Assembly: GCF_910594005.1 (NCBI RefSeq)
Contig: NC_057838.1
Coordinates: forward strand, 30,186,001 to 30,250,000
Length of the DNA: 64,000 bases
Origin: Cervus elaphus
Lineage: Eukaryota > Chordata > Mammalia > Artiodactyla > Cervidae
Direction: 5' to 3'
The notes under the pieces were generated by a model. It saw only the letters and a program-made list of their open reading frames with translations, did not search any database and was not told the DNA's origin. Below, piece after piece: positions 1 to 11,556 of the stretch. Positions within the stretch are counted from its first letter, which is position 1. Each line of letters opens with the position of its first letter. Position numbers and translations under genes: made by a program.

Positions 1-1065
1 CATTCCACATGTTGCAAGGCTGGCAGATACCCCGCCGACACTCACAGAGAACTTCTACAAGGTCTCATCAATCATTGATGCAACGCTGATTTTTATTTAG
101 TGTTCACCTCTGTTCTTTGATTTTTATGGTATGTCTTGTTTGAAATGGCCTCTGATCCTCTCCCTTAAGTCCACACTTGTAACTGTTGCCTTCAGTGGAG
201 TTCCTCGGGCCACATGCTTGAGCATCACAGATCAAAATACATGTATTAAACTACTGTTTTCTTCTCATTTCTCCTTTATATTTCAGTTTGGGCATTAAAT
301 TGCTTTAAAAATGAGATGTAAGTGGGTTGTGTATAAATGTCATTGTCGGGTGAAAAGGGAACCTTGAGTATGTTAGAGTTGAGGCCATGTGGCTCATATG
401 TGCTATTGGCATGTGAACCAGACCCAGTGAGAAAATCTAGCTGGAATAAAGTGGGTCATGGGGATACTGTTCTAAATGAGCGCCTGTGAGCCAGCAGCCA
501 CAGGGATCCTTGCTTCTGGTGGTTCTGGCAAAATCCCAGATGGTCACTGGGTCCTCTGGCTGTTTGATAACTGGTGTGTATTTTTCCCTGCAGTGTAATC
601 TGTTTTCATGACCTTAGCTGCGGCCAGGATCTGACTTAATTTGCTCTTTCTGCCTGTTACCCTAGGGCTGAGTTGGCTGTCACTGGAGGGTAGAGTGCGG
701 AATTTGAGGGCAGCCCTAACCCCTGCACTGGCCACTGCACACCGTGGCTCTGGTCCCGATTCACTTCAGCTGTAGAAGCACAGCAGACGCAAGTGGCTGG
801 CTTTCTCTTTGTGGCCCTGCCAAAGGAGAGCACCAGCCCTGCTCTTTACCAGTCCCTGACCGACGCTGGGCCTCTGCCAGGCGGCCAGGGCCACGCAGCG
901 CTTAGTGAGGGTTTCCCAGACATCGGATATCTCTGCCCTCCGACTGCAGGATGGAAGGAGAGGCCGTCTGCAGGTGGAGGAAAATGAAAGAATCCATGTG
1001 AGAGTCAGCTGGCCTTACAAGATGAGGATGCCTAAGGGCCAAGGTGGCGGTGGCGGTGGTGGGTA
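1..1065. other. Unassigned intergenic sequence
   Basis: I see no gene, clear repeat or regulatory site here. The open frames are short, overlap on both strands and resemble no known protein. Confidence 0.6.
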
Positions 1066-1240
1066 CAAGTGTGTGTGTGCATGTGCATGTGTGTATATAT
1101 GTGTGCATGTGACATGCACGCCTGGATTTGTGTATGTGTGCACGAGTATGTTCATGTGTACATGTGTGTATGCATGGTGCATGCATGTTGTGTGTGCATG
1201 CATGATGTATGTATTTGTGTGTATTGCTTGTGTGTCTTTG
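1066..1240. repeat. Degenerate TG/CA-rich simple repeat
   Basis: About 175 bases dominated by alternating TG, with GCATG interruptions. It gives long chance open frames rich in Cys, Val, His and Thr on both strands, which should not be read as genes. Confidence 0.85.
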
Positions 1241-1576
1241 CCAGGCTGGGAGGATCACTCCTTAGAAGGCAGGAGGGACTTTCTCCCCCACCTACTTTTC
1301 CTCTCTCCCTCCTGGTCCCTGTCATTCCTTATAGCTCCCTGACCCCAGCCTTCAACACCTGTCAGCTTGTTGTACCTCAGCCAACTTCAATTTCAAATTC
1401 ATGGGCATCCCTTGATACAGACAGCCATGAGAGAACTGGGTTTTCTCAGTTAGGACTGCGGCCTTATGTTTCTCAGCAGAAAGGACCCATCTAGATTCAG
1501 TGGCTGGGACGTTCAGCTTGAACTCCAGTCTCTGCTTACACTTCATAGGCAGAGATTGTGGAAAGAACATATACAT

Positions 1577-1700
1577 TTTGGTTCAAATTCTGGTCCCGCC
1601 TGTTACCAGCCTCGTGACACCGGGCAGTTCTTCTAACCTCGTTTTTCTCCTCTGTGAGATGGGGTGGTCCAGCTTGCTTTGCAGGGCAGACTGGAAACAG
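1577..1700 (+). repeat. MIR fragment
   Basis: GGTTCAAATTCTGG, CTTCTAACCTCG and CTCTGTGAGATGGGG are in MIR order. Confidence 0.6.
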
Positions 1701-2139
1701 ACCAGTCGTGCAGACCTCTGTGTAGGTAGGTGCTCAGTACCTGGAAGGGCCGTCTCTTCCTTTGCGGGGGCAGACAGTGCTTGAATGCTTGTCACAGAGC
1801 CTCTCCGGGTGACTAGTGAGCGGGAGCTCGTGCACCAAAGTGACTGTGAGTGACATCTGTCCCACCAGCTCCCCTGTGCAGCTCAGCCCCCACACACTGC
1901 TCCTGCGGGTCATTTTACCCTCACCCTCAGCTCAGGCTGCTTCCCGCAGCACTGCCTCTTCACTGTCTCCCAGGGCGCATGCGCAAGTGCTGGTCCCTGA
2001 TTTGCCTGGTCTCTGCCTCCGCTGGGTCCTGGGTCTTGCCCATCACCGCATCCGTGAGTGTGACCTGTATCAAGGAAAACCGCCAAGCGTGACCCACGGG
2101 CTAGATGGAGGTGCCACACATTGATTTAACACAGAATAT

Positions 2140-2230
2140 CGGGTTTTAATTCCAGTCTGGCCTCTACCAGCTGTGTGGCCCTGGATGAGTCCATTTACCT
2201 CCCTCTGGGCCTTCAGTTTTATACTCCGGG
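2140..2230 (+). repeat. MIR fragment
   Basis: TTTTAATTCCAGTCTGGCCT and CAGCTGTGTGGCCCTGGATG followed by TTACCTCCCTCTGGGCCTTC. Confidence 0.65.
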
Positions 2231-3162
2231 GAGAAGGTTGGATCCCATTTTTCCTTTTCTTATTTTTCCTCTTAAAATTTCACCATCTTCTCCCTCAAAT
2301 AAAATCTTTGGGACGCAGACACATACACCAGGCTCACAGGTCAAGAGGGGCTGCTGTGGAAGGCCCAAAGGCCTTCCGTACACGTGCCCCCTCCTCACCT
2401 CCTTCCTCCAGCTTCTGGGAACACAGAGCACAGAGCCAGGCGAGCCTCTCACTCCTGTTCTGGGAGGAGGGCTGCACCTCTGACAGGCCACGGGACAGTC
2501 CTGGGAGCTTTCTGTGCCTTTTTTTCCTTCGGAGAATTACACCTTTGACCTGAGCTTATTTTCTGAATGAGTACTTCTCGCAGTGAAACATGCATAGAGA
2601 TAAGTGCCAGGGGATGTTCTGTCTAGTGGTTCTCTAAGCAGTTGATATTTTTCCTGTACTTTGGAGCATCCTAAGGACATCCAGATTTGGGGTCCCTTTC
2701 CTCTAGCTGGGTCCCCATGCTATAGGAGTACATGGGATTTGCCGTGGGATTTCCATCTCAAAGGAAGATGTGACCTGGATGTGGGCAGCTTATCTTTTAG
2801 ACCAAAATAAGTCAGTGTCATTTTAGTGTCAGTTTGTTTTTGTCTCATGATCAGAAAAGCAGGCAGGGCTTTAAGGGGGCTGGAACACAGGATGGAGTTC
2901 TGTCGGGGAGACAGGGTAGCGTGGCACAGAGCCACGCCGTGTGGTCTCCACGGTCACAGTCCAGGGTTCAGACCCTGCAGCTCGCCTGTACTGGCCCAGA
3001 CGCCTCCAACTGTCAGATGGGAACACTGACCCTTCGGATTATGGGTGTGGGGCATCAATGAATAGTGTGCATGTGCATGGCCAATAAGTTTTCAGATGAT
3101 TTGGGCTGAAGTTGGGAGGAAGAGATTAGACCCTTAGCACTGGGGTCCGGGCAGAGGGAGGG

Positions 3163-3514
3163 TGCTATAAACTGTATGTCTCCTCAGAATTCATATGTTG
3201 AAATCCTAACCCTCTAATGTGATGGTGTTTGGAAGTGGGGCCTTTGGGAGGTGTTTAGGTCATGAGGGCAGAGCTGTCATGAATGGGATCAGTGTCCTTT
3301 TAAAAGAGACCCCAGGGAGCTCCCTTATCATGTGAAGTTAAAGCCAAAAGTGACTATCTGTGAACTAAAAAGGAGAGCCTCCCTGCACAGCACACCTATG
3401 CTGGCACCTTGACCTTGGACTTCTGGTCTTTAGAGCTGTGAGGCATACATTTCTTTGGTTCACCAGTTACCCAGTCTATGATATTCTGTTAGCAGCCCAT
3501 GCGGACTTAGAAAG
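3163..3514 (+). repeat. MLT1A-type LTR (ERVL-MaLR)
   Basis: CATATGTTGAAATCCTAACC, GTGGGGCCTTTGGGAGGTGT, CATGAATGGGATCAGTGTCC, AGACCCCAGGGAGCTCCCTT and a GCGGACTTAG end match the MLT1A LTR layout over about 350 bases. It is a solo LTR with no internal region beside it. Confidence 0.87.
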
Positions 3515-3988
3515 GTGTCTAAGCACAGAATCCGAGGCTGTGTGATAACCAGGCAGTGATTTTCAAAAGCCAGTTGGAGTATCTGGACCTGACTCTACCT
3601 ACCATCACCTAGAAAGTTTGTCCAAATGCAGATTCTCACTCACAGCCCTAGGTATTTGGCGTATTGGTGGCTAAATTTCTGTAGCTTTAACCAGTGCCCA
3701 AGATGATTCTTATGAATGGTCAGAACAGGACACTGACATTTGAAGTCAAAAGAATAGCTTTGGAATCAGATTTTTGAGCCTGAAATTTCATTCCTCAGCT
3801 CGCCGTGGGCTTACCTTCTCTACCCCTGTCTGTCTGTCTGTGAAGTGGGGGAGAATTCCTGCTCTCCCTCTCTGCGGGTTGTTTGAAGGCTCAGATGGAG
3901 GAGCCTGGCGGGCCGCAGTCCATGGGGTCAACACAAACACAACAACCAACAATAAGACACTGAACAGAAAAGCGCTTTGCAAACTAAA

Positions 3989-4113
3989 GAAGTGAAAAAA
4001 GTGAAGTCGCTCAGTCGTGTCCGACTCTTCGCGACCCCATAGGCTGCAGCCCACCAGGCTCCTCCGTCCATAGAATTTTCCAGGCAAGAGTACTGGAGTG
4101 GGTTACCATTGCC
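3989..4113 (-). mobile_element. Bov-tA-type SINE, 5' truncated
   Basis: Reverse-strand 3' portion (TCGCTCAGTCGTGTCCGACT through TACTGGAGTGGGTTACCATT). It is flanked by a likely target-site duplication, TTGCAAACT, at 3977 and again at 4114. The tRNA-like head is missing. Confidence 0.88.
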
Positions 4114-4589
4114 TTGCAAACTGAAATTGCATACGTTTTCCTCCTGTTAGGAGTGGCGAGGACAGCCTTCATTGTTTCCAAGCCTTCCTGCTCACTTTGA
4201 CTCTGTCCACCAGGGGGCAGCAGGTGCCCACACGCGAAACCTCGCAGGGTTTCTCCTGCACCAGTGAGTGCCTTATCAGAACCCTGTGAGGGTCTCACTC
4301 TCAGCAGCCCTTGCGCTGTTGGGGAACTCGATGTGGCTCCAGAAATTTTCTTCAGAGGTGTAGAATATCTTCCATTATTCGTTGACTCCAGTTAAAACTG
4401 CTTTCTCCTTTCAAAAAGAGACCATGGAAATCAGTAGGGACATTTAGGAAAGCAGACTTGAGATGCCAGGCTGGAAGTTAGGACTGTAGGTCAACACATT
4501 AGCTGTTGGATCTAAGGGACCAGGGAAGCAAAGGTGGATCAGACCCCGACATTGCCTTGAGGACTCTCTGTCTTCAAAATAATGGTGAA

Positions 4590-4790
4590 CATTTCGGGAG
4601 TACCACCCATGTGTCAGATGCTGTTCCTGACTCCCGATGTGTCCTCTGATGAGAGTCCTGCAGGGGCATCTGAACCCGAACTCCACTTGACATAGGAGGG
4701 ACTGAGGCCCGCAGAAGGTCAATCCAAGTTCCATGTTCAGGGGAAAAGCAGGTATTTGGACACATGGACATGGGCTGTCTGGCTCCAGAG
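4590..4790 (-). repeat. MIR fragment, diverged
   Basis: Reverse-strand MIR order: CATGTGTCAGATGCTGTTCC, GAGGGACTGAGGCCCGCAGA. Confidence 0.45.
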
Positions 4791-5550
4791 CCCACACTTT
4801 GTCTGGTTTGGTGGGGAGGTGGACGTGATCATGACAGCGATAAATGCAACAGGAGACTCATGCCTCTGTTACTCCTTGTCCCCAGGCCTGCTAGTGACGC
4901 CTCCTGAGCTGGGCAGTGGGCTCCCATCTTGGGACGGCAGGTAGTCCAGTCACTCACTGCTCTTCCTCACCCCCCTCCCTGGGTGCTGGACAGCCCTTTG
5001 GTGTGACCCTTGCCCTCCTTGGTGGGGCCCTGGGTTCCTGGAAGAAATCAGAGGGAGAGAGACTGTACTTCCTGCCTGCTTTTTTCAGATGTCCCCAGGG
5101 ACCTGGTAGAAATCTAAGCATCTACCTTGGGAGCTCATGGCCAAACATGCAGGAGACCCAGCCCAGGGTCGGAACTTTGTTACGTTAACAGAACTGTTCT
5201 CTCTTCCCTCCTCAGTCATATTACAGAGCCCAGTGGGATTCATTCATCTCATCTGGCCTTGGCAGGTGCTGTGACTCCGCCCAACCCTGTTTTGCCTTTT
5301 CACTGATTGCCACTGGGAATAATTATGACAAATCTGTGTTAAGCTTTTACTAAGTTTATCATGTGCTTTTGTATGTACTCGACCCTAAATCTCAGCAATC
5401 TTAGGAAGAAGGGGCTTTTTTTCTTTAACATTATTAATTTAATCTTCCAACACTTATTATTGATTATTTAAGGTATTCCTAAACGGTGCTGTGTTGTTTA
5501 GCAAAAGTAGTCTCCTTGTTTAAAGTCTTCACTCTAGCGTTATTATTATT

Positions 5551-6240
5551 ATTTTTTTGGAGTATAGCTGATTTACAATGTCATGTTAGTTTCAGGCATA
5601 CAGCAAAGTGATTCGGTCACACATCTATCCTTTCTAATGTTCTTTTCCATTACAGGTTATTACAAGATACGCAGCAGAGCTCCCTGTGCTACACAGTCGT
5701 GTGTGTATGTTATTTACATCATCGTTCGTCCCTCCCCTGCTTTTTCTCCTTTGGTAAACCTTAAGCTTGTTTTCCACGTCTGCGTCTATTTCTGTTTTAT
5801 AAGTAAGTTCATTTGTATCATTTTTTAAGATTCCAAGTATGAGTGATATCTTGTGATATTTTTTTGTGTGATATTTTTCCTGTCTGACTTACTTTGCTTA
5901 GTATGCTCATCTCTAGGTCCATCCATGTTGCCGCAAATGGTGTTATTTCCTTCTTTATGTGGCTCAGTAATATTCCATATATACACACACCACATCTTCT
6001 GTATCCATTCATCTATCAGTGGACATTTCTGTGTCTTAGCTATTGTAAATAGTGCTGCTATGAACATCGGGGTGCATGTGTCTTTTTAAATTAGAATGTT
6101 TGTCTTCTGGATATACGCCTAGGAGTGGGATTGCTGGATCATATGGTAGCTCTATTTTTAGTCTCTTGAGGAAGCTCCATACTGTTCTCCATAGTGGCGG
6201 CACCAATTTACATTCTTACCAACTGTGTAGGAAGGTTCCC
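5551..6240 (-). mobile_element. L1 3' end (ORF2 C-terminus and 3' UTR)
   Basis: Antisense L1 starting with a poly-T stretch, GGAGTATAGCTGATTTACAA. A minus-strand frame (5818-6012) retains SHIKKEITPFAATWMDLEMS, the C-terminal part of L1 ORF2. GGATTGCTGGATCATATGGT further right belongs to ORF2. It is 5' truncated. Confidence 0.9.
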
Positions 6241-6365
6241 TTTTCTCTATAAGGAGGGACAGTTTTTATCCCTGTCTTACAGGTGAGCAGGTTGAGGCAC
6301 AGAGAATCACTCACCCACAGTCACATAGCAGGAAAGTTAGAATCAGGCTGTCTGTCTTTCAGTCC
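6241..6365 (-). repeat. MIR fragment
   Basis: TCTTACAGGTGAGCAGGTTG, AGGCACAGAGAATCACTCAC and CAGTCACATAGCAGGAAAGT form the antisense MIR core. Confidence 0.65.
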
Positions 6366-9300
6366 TGGGTGCACCTGCAGTGTGCCCGTATGGATGGTGT
6401 GTTCCTCAGTGTGTGTGACACGGGGCGAGGCCCCGGCCCTCCTGGGCGTGAGCAGAGCAGCTGGCGGATAAAATGAGCTGATTGGTGAGGCCTGGATCCA
6501 GGGCTTGGGACCTGCCCTGTGGAAACCTCCTGGATCCAGGACTCAGAACGGCTGGTTCCCTTAGCAAAATCTGGGTGCCATTCCCAGAAGGGGTTGGGGA
6601 ATCTACACAGCCAAACAGCCAACAACCAGGGCAGGATTTGTGCACCCCTTGGACATGAGGCATTCCCCCAGCCAACCGCTTTCCCCAGAGACAGTAAGCT
6701 TGTGCCTGTTCAATGTCACCCATGAACTTGGTGAAGACCCGGGTGCAGAGTGCCCTCTGAGGATGCAGGGGTTGGGCTGGAGGCTCTCCATCTACACTGG
6801 CCTCAGCTCAGTCAGTACCTGGGAGGAAAATCAGGCTCCCAACTTTCCTTCTTTCCTGCCCCTGATGGTCGATCTGCTTCCATGGGGGTGGGGGGTGCTT
6901 AGGAAGACAAAGGGCCAGCCTCCTCTAAGTGATAACATGCTGTCCTCAGGTGGGGCAGAAAGCGTCCTCCTCACTTAGAGTGACTGCAGACACGCCAGGC
7001 TGTGGGGCCAGTGTGGTGTAGTGATGGGCAGGCGGGGGCCGGGGGCTCCAGGGCAGTCACTCCTGGTGGAGACGAGGGCATCTGGACTCTTGCAGGGGAG
7101 CAGACCAGAGCTGATCATGCCAATTTGAAAACCCTCCTGGCTTGAAGCATCTGCTTATTTTTTCCCTTCTTCCAGCTTGGCTCAGAGAGAGCTTTCTCAA
7201 AGATGGATCCAGCCTCCTTAGCATTGCCCTGGGGCAGATAGCTGGAGACGCAGCAAATGATCCGTGAAGGGATGGGGTCTGTATTGACAGACACATGTTT
7301 ATCCAGATCAATTAGGGGAAATTATTTTTTTGTAACACTCGCCAAACAAGGCTTTGCCGCTGATAATGAGTTTGAACTGCACAGCGCGAATGACAGAAAC
7401 GTAAAATGAGACAAGAAGATGATTTGCCAGATTGCCTCTCAGCGAGGGCCCTGTACGGTTGGGAAGTCAGGCGTGGATGACCCCTTGGACCAGAGGGCAC
7501 GATGCTCTGTAAATTGCTCTGCATAATGAAGGAGGGAGAGGTGTGAAGTTAGGGTTTGAAGTTGGGGAGGGAGTGACCGGCTTTGAAAGCTGGCCCTCAG
7601 GCAGAGGAAGGGCAGGAGAGAGGGAGAGAAAACACCGCTGGGAGGGGGGGGCCCCGAGGATTCAGGTAGTCAGGTGGGGAGCTTGTCCAGGGAAGTTCAG
7701 GGTGCTGGGTGATGTGGGCCTTCCTTCCCTGTGAACACATGAGTCCCAGTAACGATTATTAAGAAATCCCCCAGTGCTTGGTGGGCGGCGTCTCTTCTCT
7801 TTACTTCCCTCGCCCTGTGAGGCCATCCCGCGTGGGCTCCTTGCCCTCTGGCTTTCTTTGGGTTTGGGCAACAGGGAGCTTTGGGTTCGGCCAGTGGGGT
7901 GCCCCCGTTTATGTCTGGGCGAGGCATCAGGGAGGAGGAGGAGAACAGTGGTCTTGGGGAGGCTGTTTGTTTTCCTGCATCCCCATCGCCTTGTGCTGGG
8001 TGGCGGGGGGCGGCGGGGGGGTTGTGCCGATGGCAGGGAGCACGTGATCTCCTGGGGTGTCTCTGCACCCTGCCCACACGTTTGCAAAATGTCCCTCTAT
8101 TAAACATTGCCTAAATGAAGCTCGTGGCTTCATTTTGATCATCGTGGCTGTTTCCTGCCAGATTCTGACCAATCCACCTGGGGTCAGTGCATTTCTCTTG
8201 AAAGTCTATAAAGGGCTGAGTTTTGCATCGCGTTCACTCAGACGAGCGAAGAGCTGGCTTCGGTTACAGCAGACACGGGCTGGAGCTCTCCAGGGGTGTA
8301 GCCCTGCTGCCCCTCGTGGCCGCGGTCACTTGGACATGTGAATCTCAGGATACCAGAGTGGCTCTGAAACGTCATCGGGGCTGGGACCCCTTCGGCCTTC
8401 ATGGAATGGTCCTCCTTCCATAGAGGCTGGGAACAGCCAGAGTCGTAAGACACACAGAGTGGGCAATTGAGGTTTACTGGATGGAGTCATTTCATTGGTG
8501 TGGAAACCGAGGCTCCAAGTGGTTAAAGTTTACACGTCAAGGAGAAGGCAGCATTGAAGGAGCTGGAGTGAAAAGAGGGCCTGGCCTTAGGATCACACAC
8601 CAGAGATGTCAGATGTAAATGCAGAAACACAAAATTGTGAGTACAGGGTTTGTGTGCAACATTACATACATTTTTAAAAGATTCCTGCTATAAACTGAGG
8701 CCCTGCAGAGAATCATTACTAGCCCTGTTTCTCCTGCCAGTCACCCAGGAGGGTGCAAATCTCAATGTAGCTTTGCCTGTGGGGAGTTTGGTAGGGCCTC
8801 TCTTCAGGGCCTGTTCTCCCTACCCCCCTGCTCCTAGCCTGGCCCTCCCCCAGATCCTGGCCCCTCCCCCAGGTTCTGCGTCTGTTGGTATTGGTCTTGA
8901 AGGTGAACTTGGCGCCTGTTGTGTGGTGGGTGAAAGCTGCTTTGGTTCCAAAAGTAATATGTATCCATTTTCTACTTTCCAGATGTTCCTTCTCTCTGGG
9001 TCCAATTCCATGGCTCCCTGGAAAGTGATATGATGACCTTGGGCTTGAGCCCAAAGAACACAGGAGATTTTTGGCAGGTTGAGAGTGGGCTGGTGCCAAT
9101 CCACTTAGAACAAAAAACACTGTATGTTGTGCTGACGTGTAGGAGCGTGTCTGCACCTGCCTCCTGTGGACTCAGGGGCACCGACAGCCGCCACCAGCAG
9201 ACCGAGGGGGCAGCCAGTCCCCGTGGAGGAGAGGCAGCAGATGTGCTGTAGAAAGGATTCATGGGTGGGGGTTTGACGGGAGAGCAGGCACATCCTGGCT

Positions 9301-9849
9301 GTGGAATCAGGACGCCTGGGCTGTAGCGACCACTGATGCAAAATCAGTGATCCCGTAAGAAGCAGATACTGGACCCCTCAGAGTCTCAGCTTCCTCCACA
9401 CTTCCTCTGTGTGAGTTACTGCTGGAAAGTTTGCTAGGGCCTTTTCCATTGAGTGTACACACACTCATGTGTTCATGTCTCTGCACACACACGTCCAAAA
9501 TATATGTTCTCCTGTACAGTCTACTTGCTGGATGGTGGGTAGGTCCCAGCTCATTCATCTTAAATTGTCAACTTCCTCCTGCTGCCCTGATGCTGTAAAT
9601 GCACTTAGCTATAATAATAGCAGCAGCTTTGGAAACCCAGGAATGTCTTTCCCTCGAACAAAGCCCTCTTCCTGTGGCTGCCATCATGGCCCCGGTATTT
9701 CCCATGGCTGGATAGAGTTTATTTTAATATTAATTCCAAAATGTGATTGAGAATGTTGATTTGCAGAGCTTGTGTTTGGACTGACTCAGGGTTCATGCAA
9801 TGACACTCCATCACTTTCCCCTCTGAGCACATGAAACTTAGAGTTGTTA
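6366..9849. other. Mostly unique intergenic sequence
   Basis: GC-rich, with no identifiable interspersed repeat apart from possible MIR scraps (near 8480). Frames of up to 145 codons overlap on both strands and show no domain. Two segments (7310-7500, 8090-8235) are balanced in composition and CpG-bearing, and could be conserved non-coding DNA. Confidence 0.5.
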
Positions 9850-9980
9850 GACATGACCATCTTACAAACATGGAAACTGAGGCTGAGAAAGGAGACGTGT
9901 TGGGCCGAAGAACACCACCCAGTGACTGGTGGAGCCAGGACTAATGTGTAAATCTCTAGGTTCTAGGCTGGTGCTTTACT
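9850..9980 (-). repeat. MIR fragment
   Basis: AAACATGGAAACTGAGGCTG, CCAGTGACTGGTGGAGCCAG and GGCTGGTGCTTTAC are in antisense MIR order. Confidence 0.6.
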
Positions 9981-10582
9981 TATTTTACCTGTGATTTTAT
10001 GAAGGTTTTCTGGGAATCCTTCCAACTCAGAAACAGATGGCAGTTGTGGGGAGGGGTATGTGTAGCCCAGAGCCTCATCTGCTAGGGGCTTTTAAAGCAA
10101 TTCCAAATCGGATTACAAACAAATGATGTTCACCAGGCAACTTGCCCTATTTGGTCACTATTCTCTCATTCATTTTCCACCCAGCAAACTTGGGATGAGT
10201 GCTTACTATATCTTTGGCTCCATGCTTAGCATAAGTGAGCTGTTTAGTGTCTTTCCAATATATTCCCTGCCCTTGCCTTTCTTCCTTTCTTGAAGTACCT
10301 AGAATCTTTGTATTATTTTCTATCAGTGAGCCCTAATAGGTGCAGGGAGTTTTTATGATCCAGTGATGAAGCCCATTTGGGAGATTTTAGGCAGGTGAGT
10401 CTGGGGCAGAATGAGAGTTACACAGAGCAAGCTGGTGACTGAACAGTAAATAACCTGGTTTCTGTGGGCCTACGAGTGGTCGATAGGAAGCAGGAAGATT
10501 GATCAGGTATCAATAGTATTGATGATGAGGAAAGAAATGCTGAAGGTCTAAGCTAGGTCAATGGTTAATTGCATTAAAGGCA

Positions 10583-10740
10583 GGAAAATTTAGTGATTAA
10601 GAGCTTGGTCTCTGATGGCAGAGCTGGGTTCGAATCCTGGCCCACCACTGAGTTAGTGTGTAAACATGAGCAAGTCACTTAACCTTTCCCAGTCTGTTTC
10701 ATTATGTGCAGGACAGGCTGGGTGAGAGTATCTCTGGAGG
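10583..10740 (+). repeat. MIR element
   Basis: TTAGTGATTAAGAGCTTGGT, GGGTTCGAATCCTGGCCCAC, GAGCAAGTCACTTAACCTTT: a well-preserved plus-strand MIR with a tRNA-like B box. Confidence 0.85.
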
Positions 10741-10796
10741 ATTCGCTGATGAACACCTGGCTCTTAGGGAGCATTCTGTAAATGTCGTTTGTCTAT

Positions 10797-10856
10797 TGCT
10801 GCTGCTGCTGATAGTGAAGACAGTGATGGTGATGCTAATGATGGTGATAGTGGGTG
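10797..10856. repeat. Short (GCT)5 and TGATGG-rich run
   Basis: Five GCT triplets followed by imperfect GTGATGGTGATG repeats, next to a MIR. Confidence 0.7.
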
Positions 10857-11360
10857 GGGTTAACAGGTGGGGACGATAAGTGGGATTTGACGGTAAAGTT
10901 GGGGTGACTTCTGGATTTCTAGGCCTGGTAACTGAGAAAACACTGCACACACACAAACAAACAGAATATTTTCAGATGGTTCTGTGCTTTTGTAGACTTT
11001 GAAAAGTTGGCTGTGGTGTATCTTAACCCCACTCAGCTGAGATGGCCTTCCCTGTCTTCTGTGATCTCTTCACACGGTCCCTTGTGTGTGTGTGTGGGGG
11101 GGGGGTCCCTTGGGGCAGATGCAAGAAGGGCCCATGCAGACTTCTTTAGCTCCCTGTTAAATCTGTCTGTGTCATCACACTCTGCAGAACTCCTGAATTG
11201 TATCTACTTAATGTTTCTTTGCCTTGTGCATGGGAATCCAGTAAACTTCCATACACGGGCAGTGGCTGCAGAATTAGACATGATGGAAATCAAAGTCACT
11301 CAGTCTTAGCTGGATCTTGTTTCTTGCAAGGACCCTAAACCTGAGGTTTGTTCTTGGTTT

Positions 11361-11556
11361 GGGGCTTCTCTTGTGGCTCAGCTGATAAAGAATCATCTTG
11401 CAATGCAGGAGACCTGGGTTTGATCCCTGGGTTGGGAGGATTCCCTGGAGAAGGGAAAGGCTATCCACTCCAGTATTCTGGCCTGGAGAATTCCGTGAAC
11501 TGTATAGTCCATGGGGTCGCAAAGAGTTGGAGATGAATGAGCGACTTTCACTTTCA
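11361..11556 (+). mobile_element. Bov-tA/BOV-A2-type SINE
   Basis: Full-length ruminant SINE: it begins GGGCTTCTCTTGTGGCTCAG, has the tRNA-like B box GGTTTGATCCC, then the ACTCCAGTATTCTGGCCTGG segment, and ends in the GAGCGACTTTCACTTTCACT tail. It sits directly against the left end of the mariner element. Confidence 0.92.

Noticed and set aside
902..1494. Overlapping frames rich in Cys/Val/Met or His/Thr
   Set aside because: Produced by the degenerate TG/CA repeat; both strands stay open for compositional reasons only.
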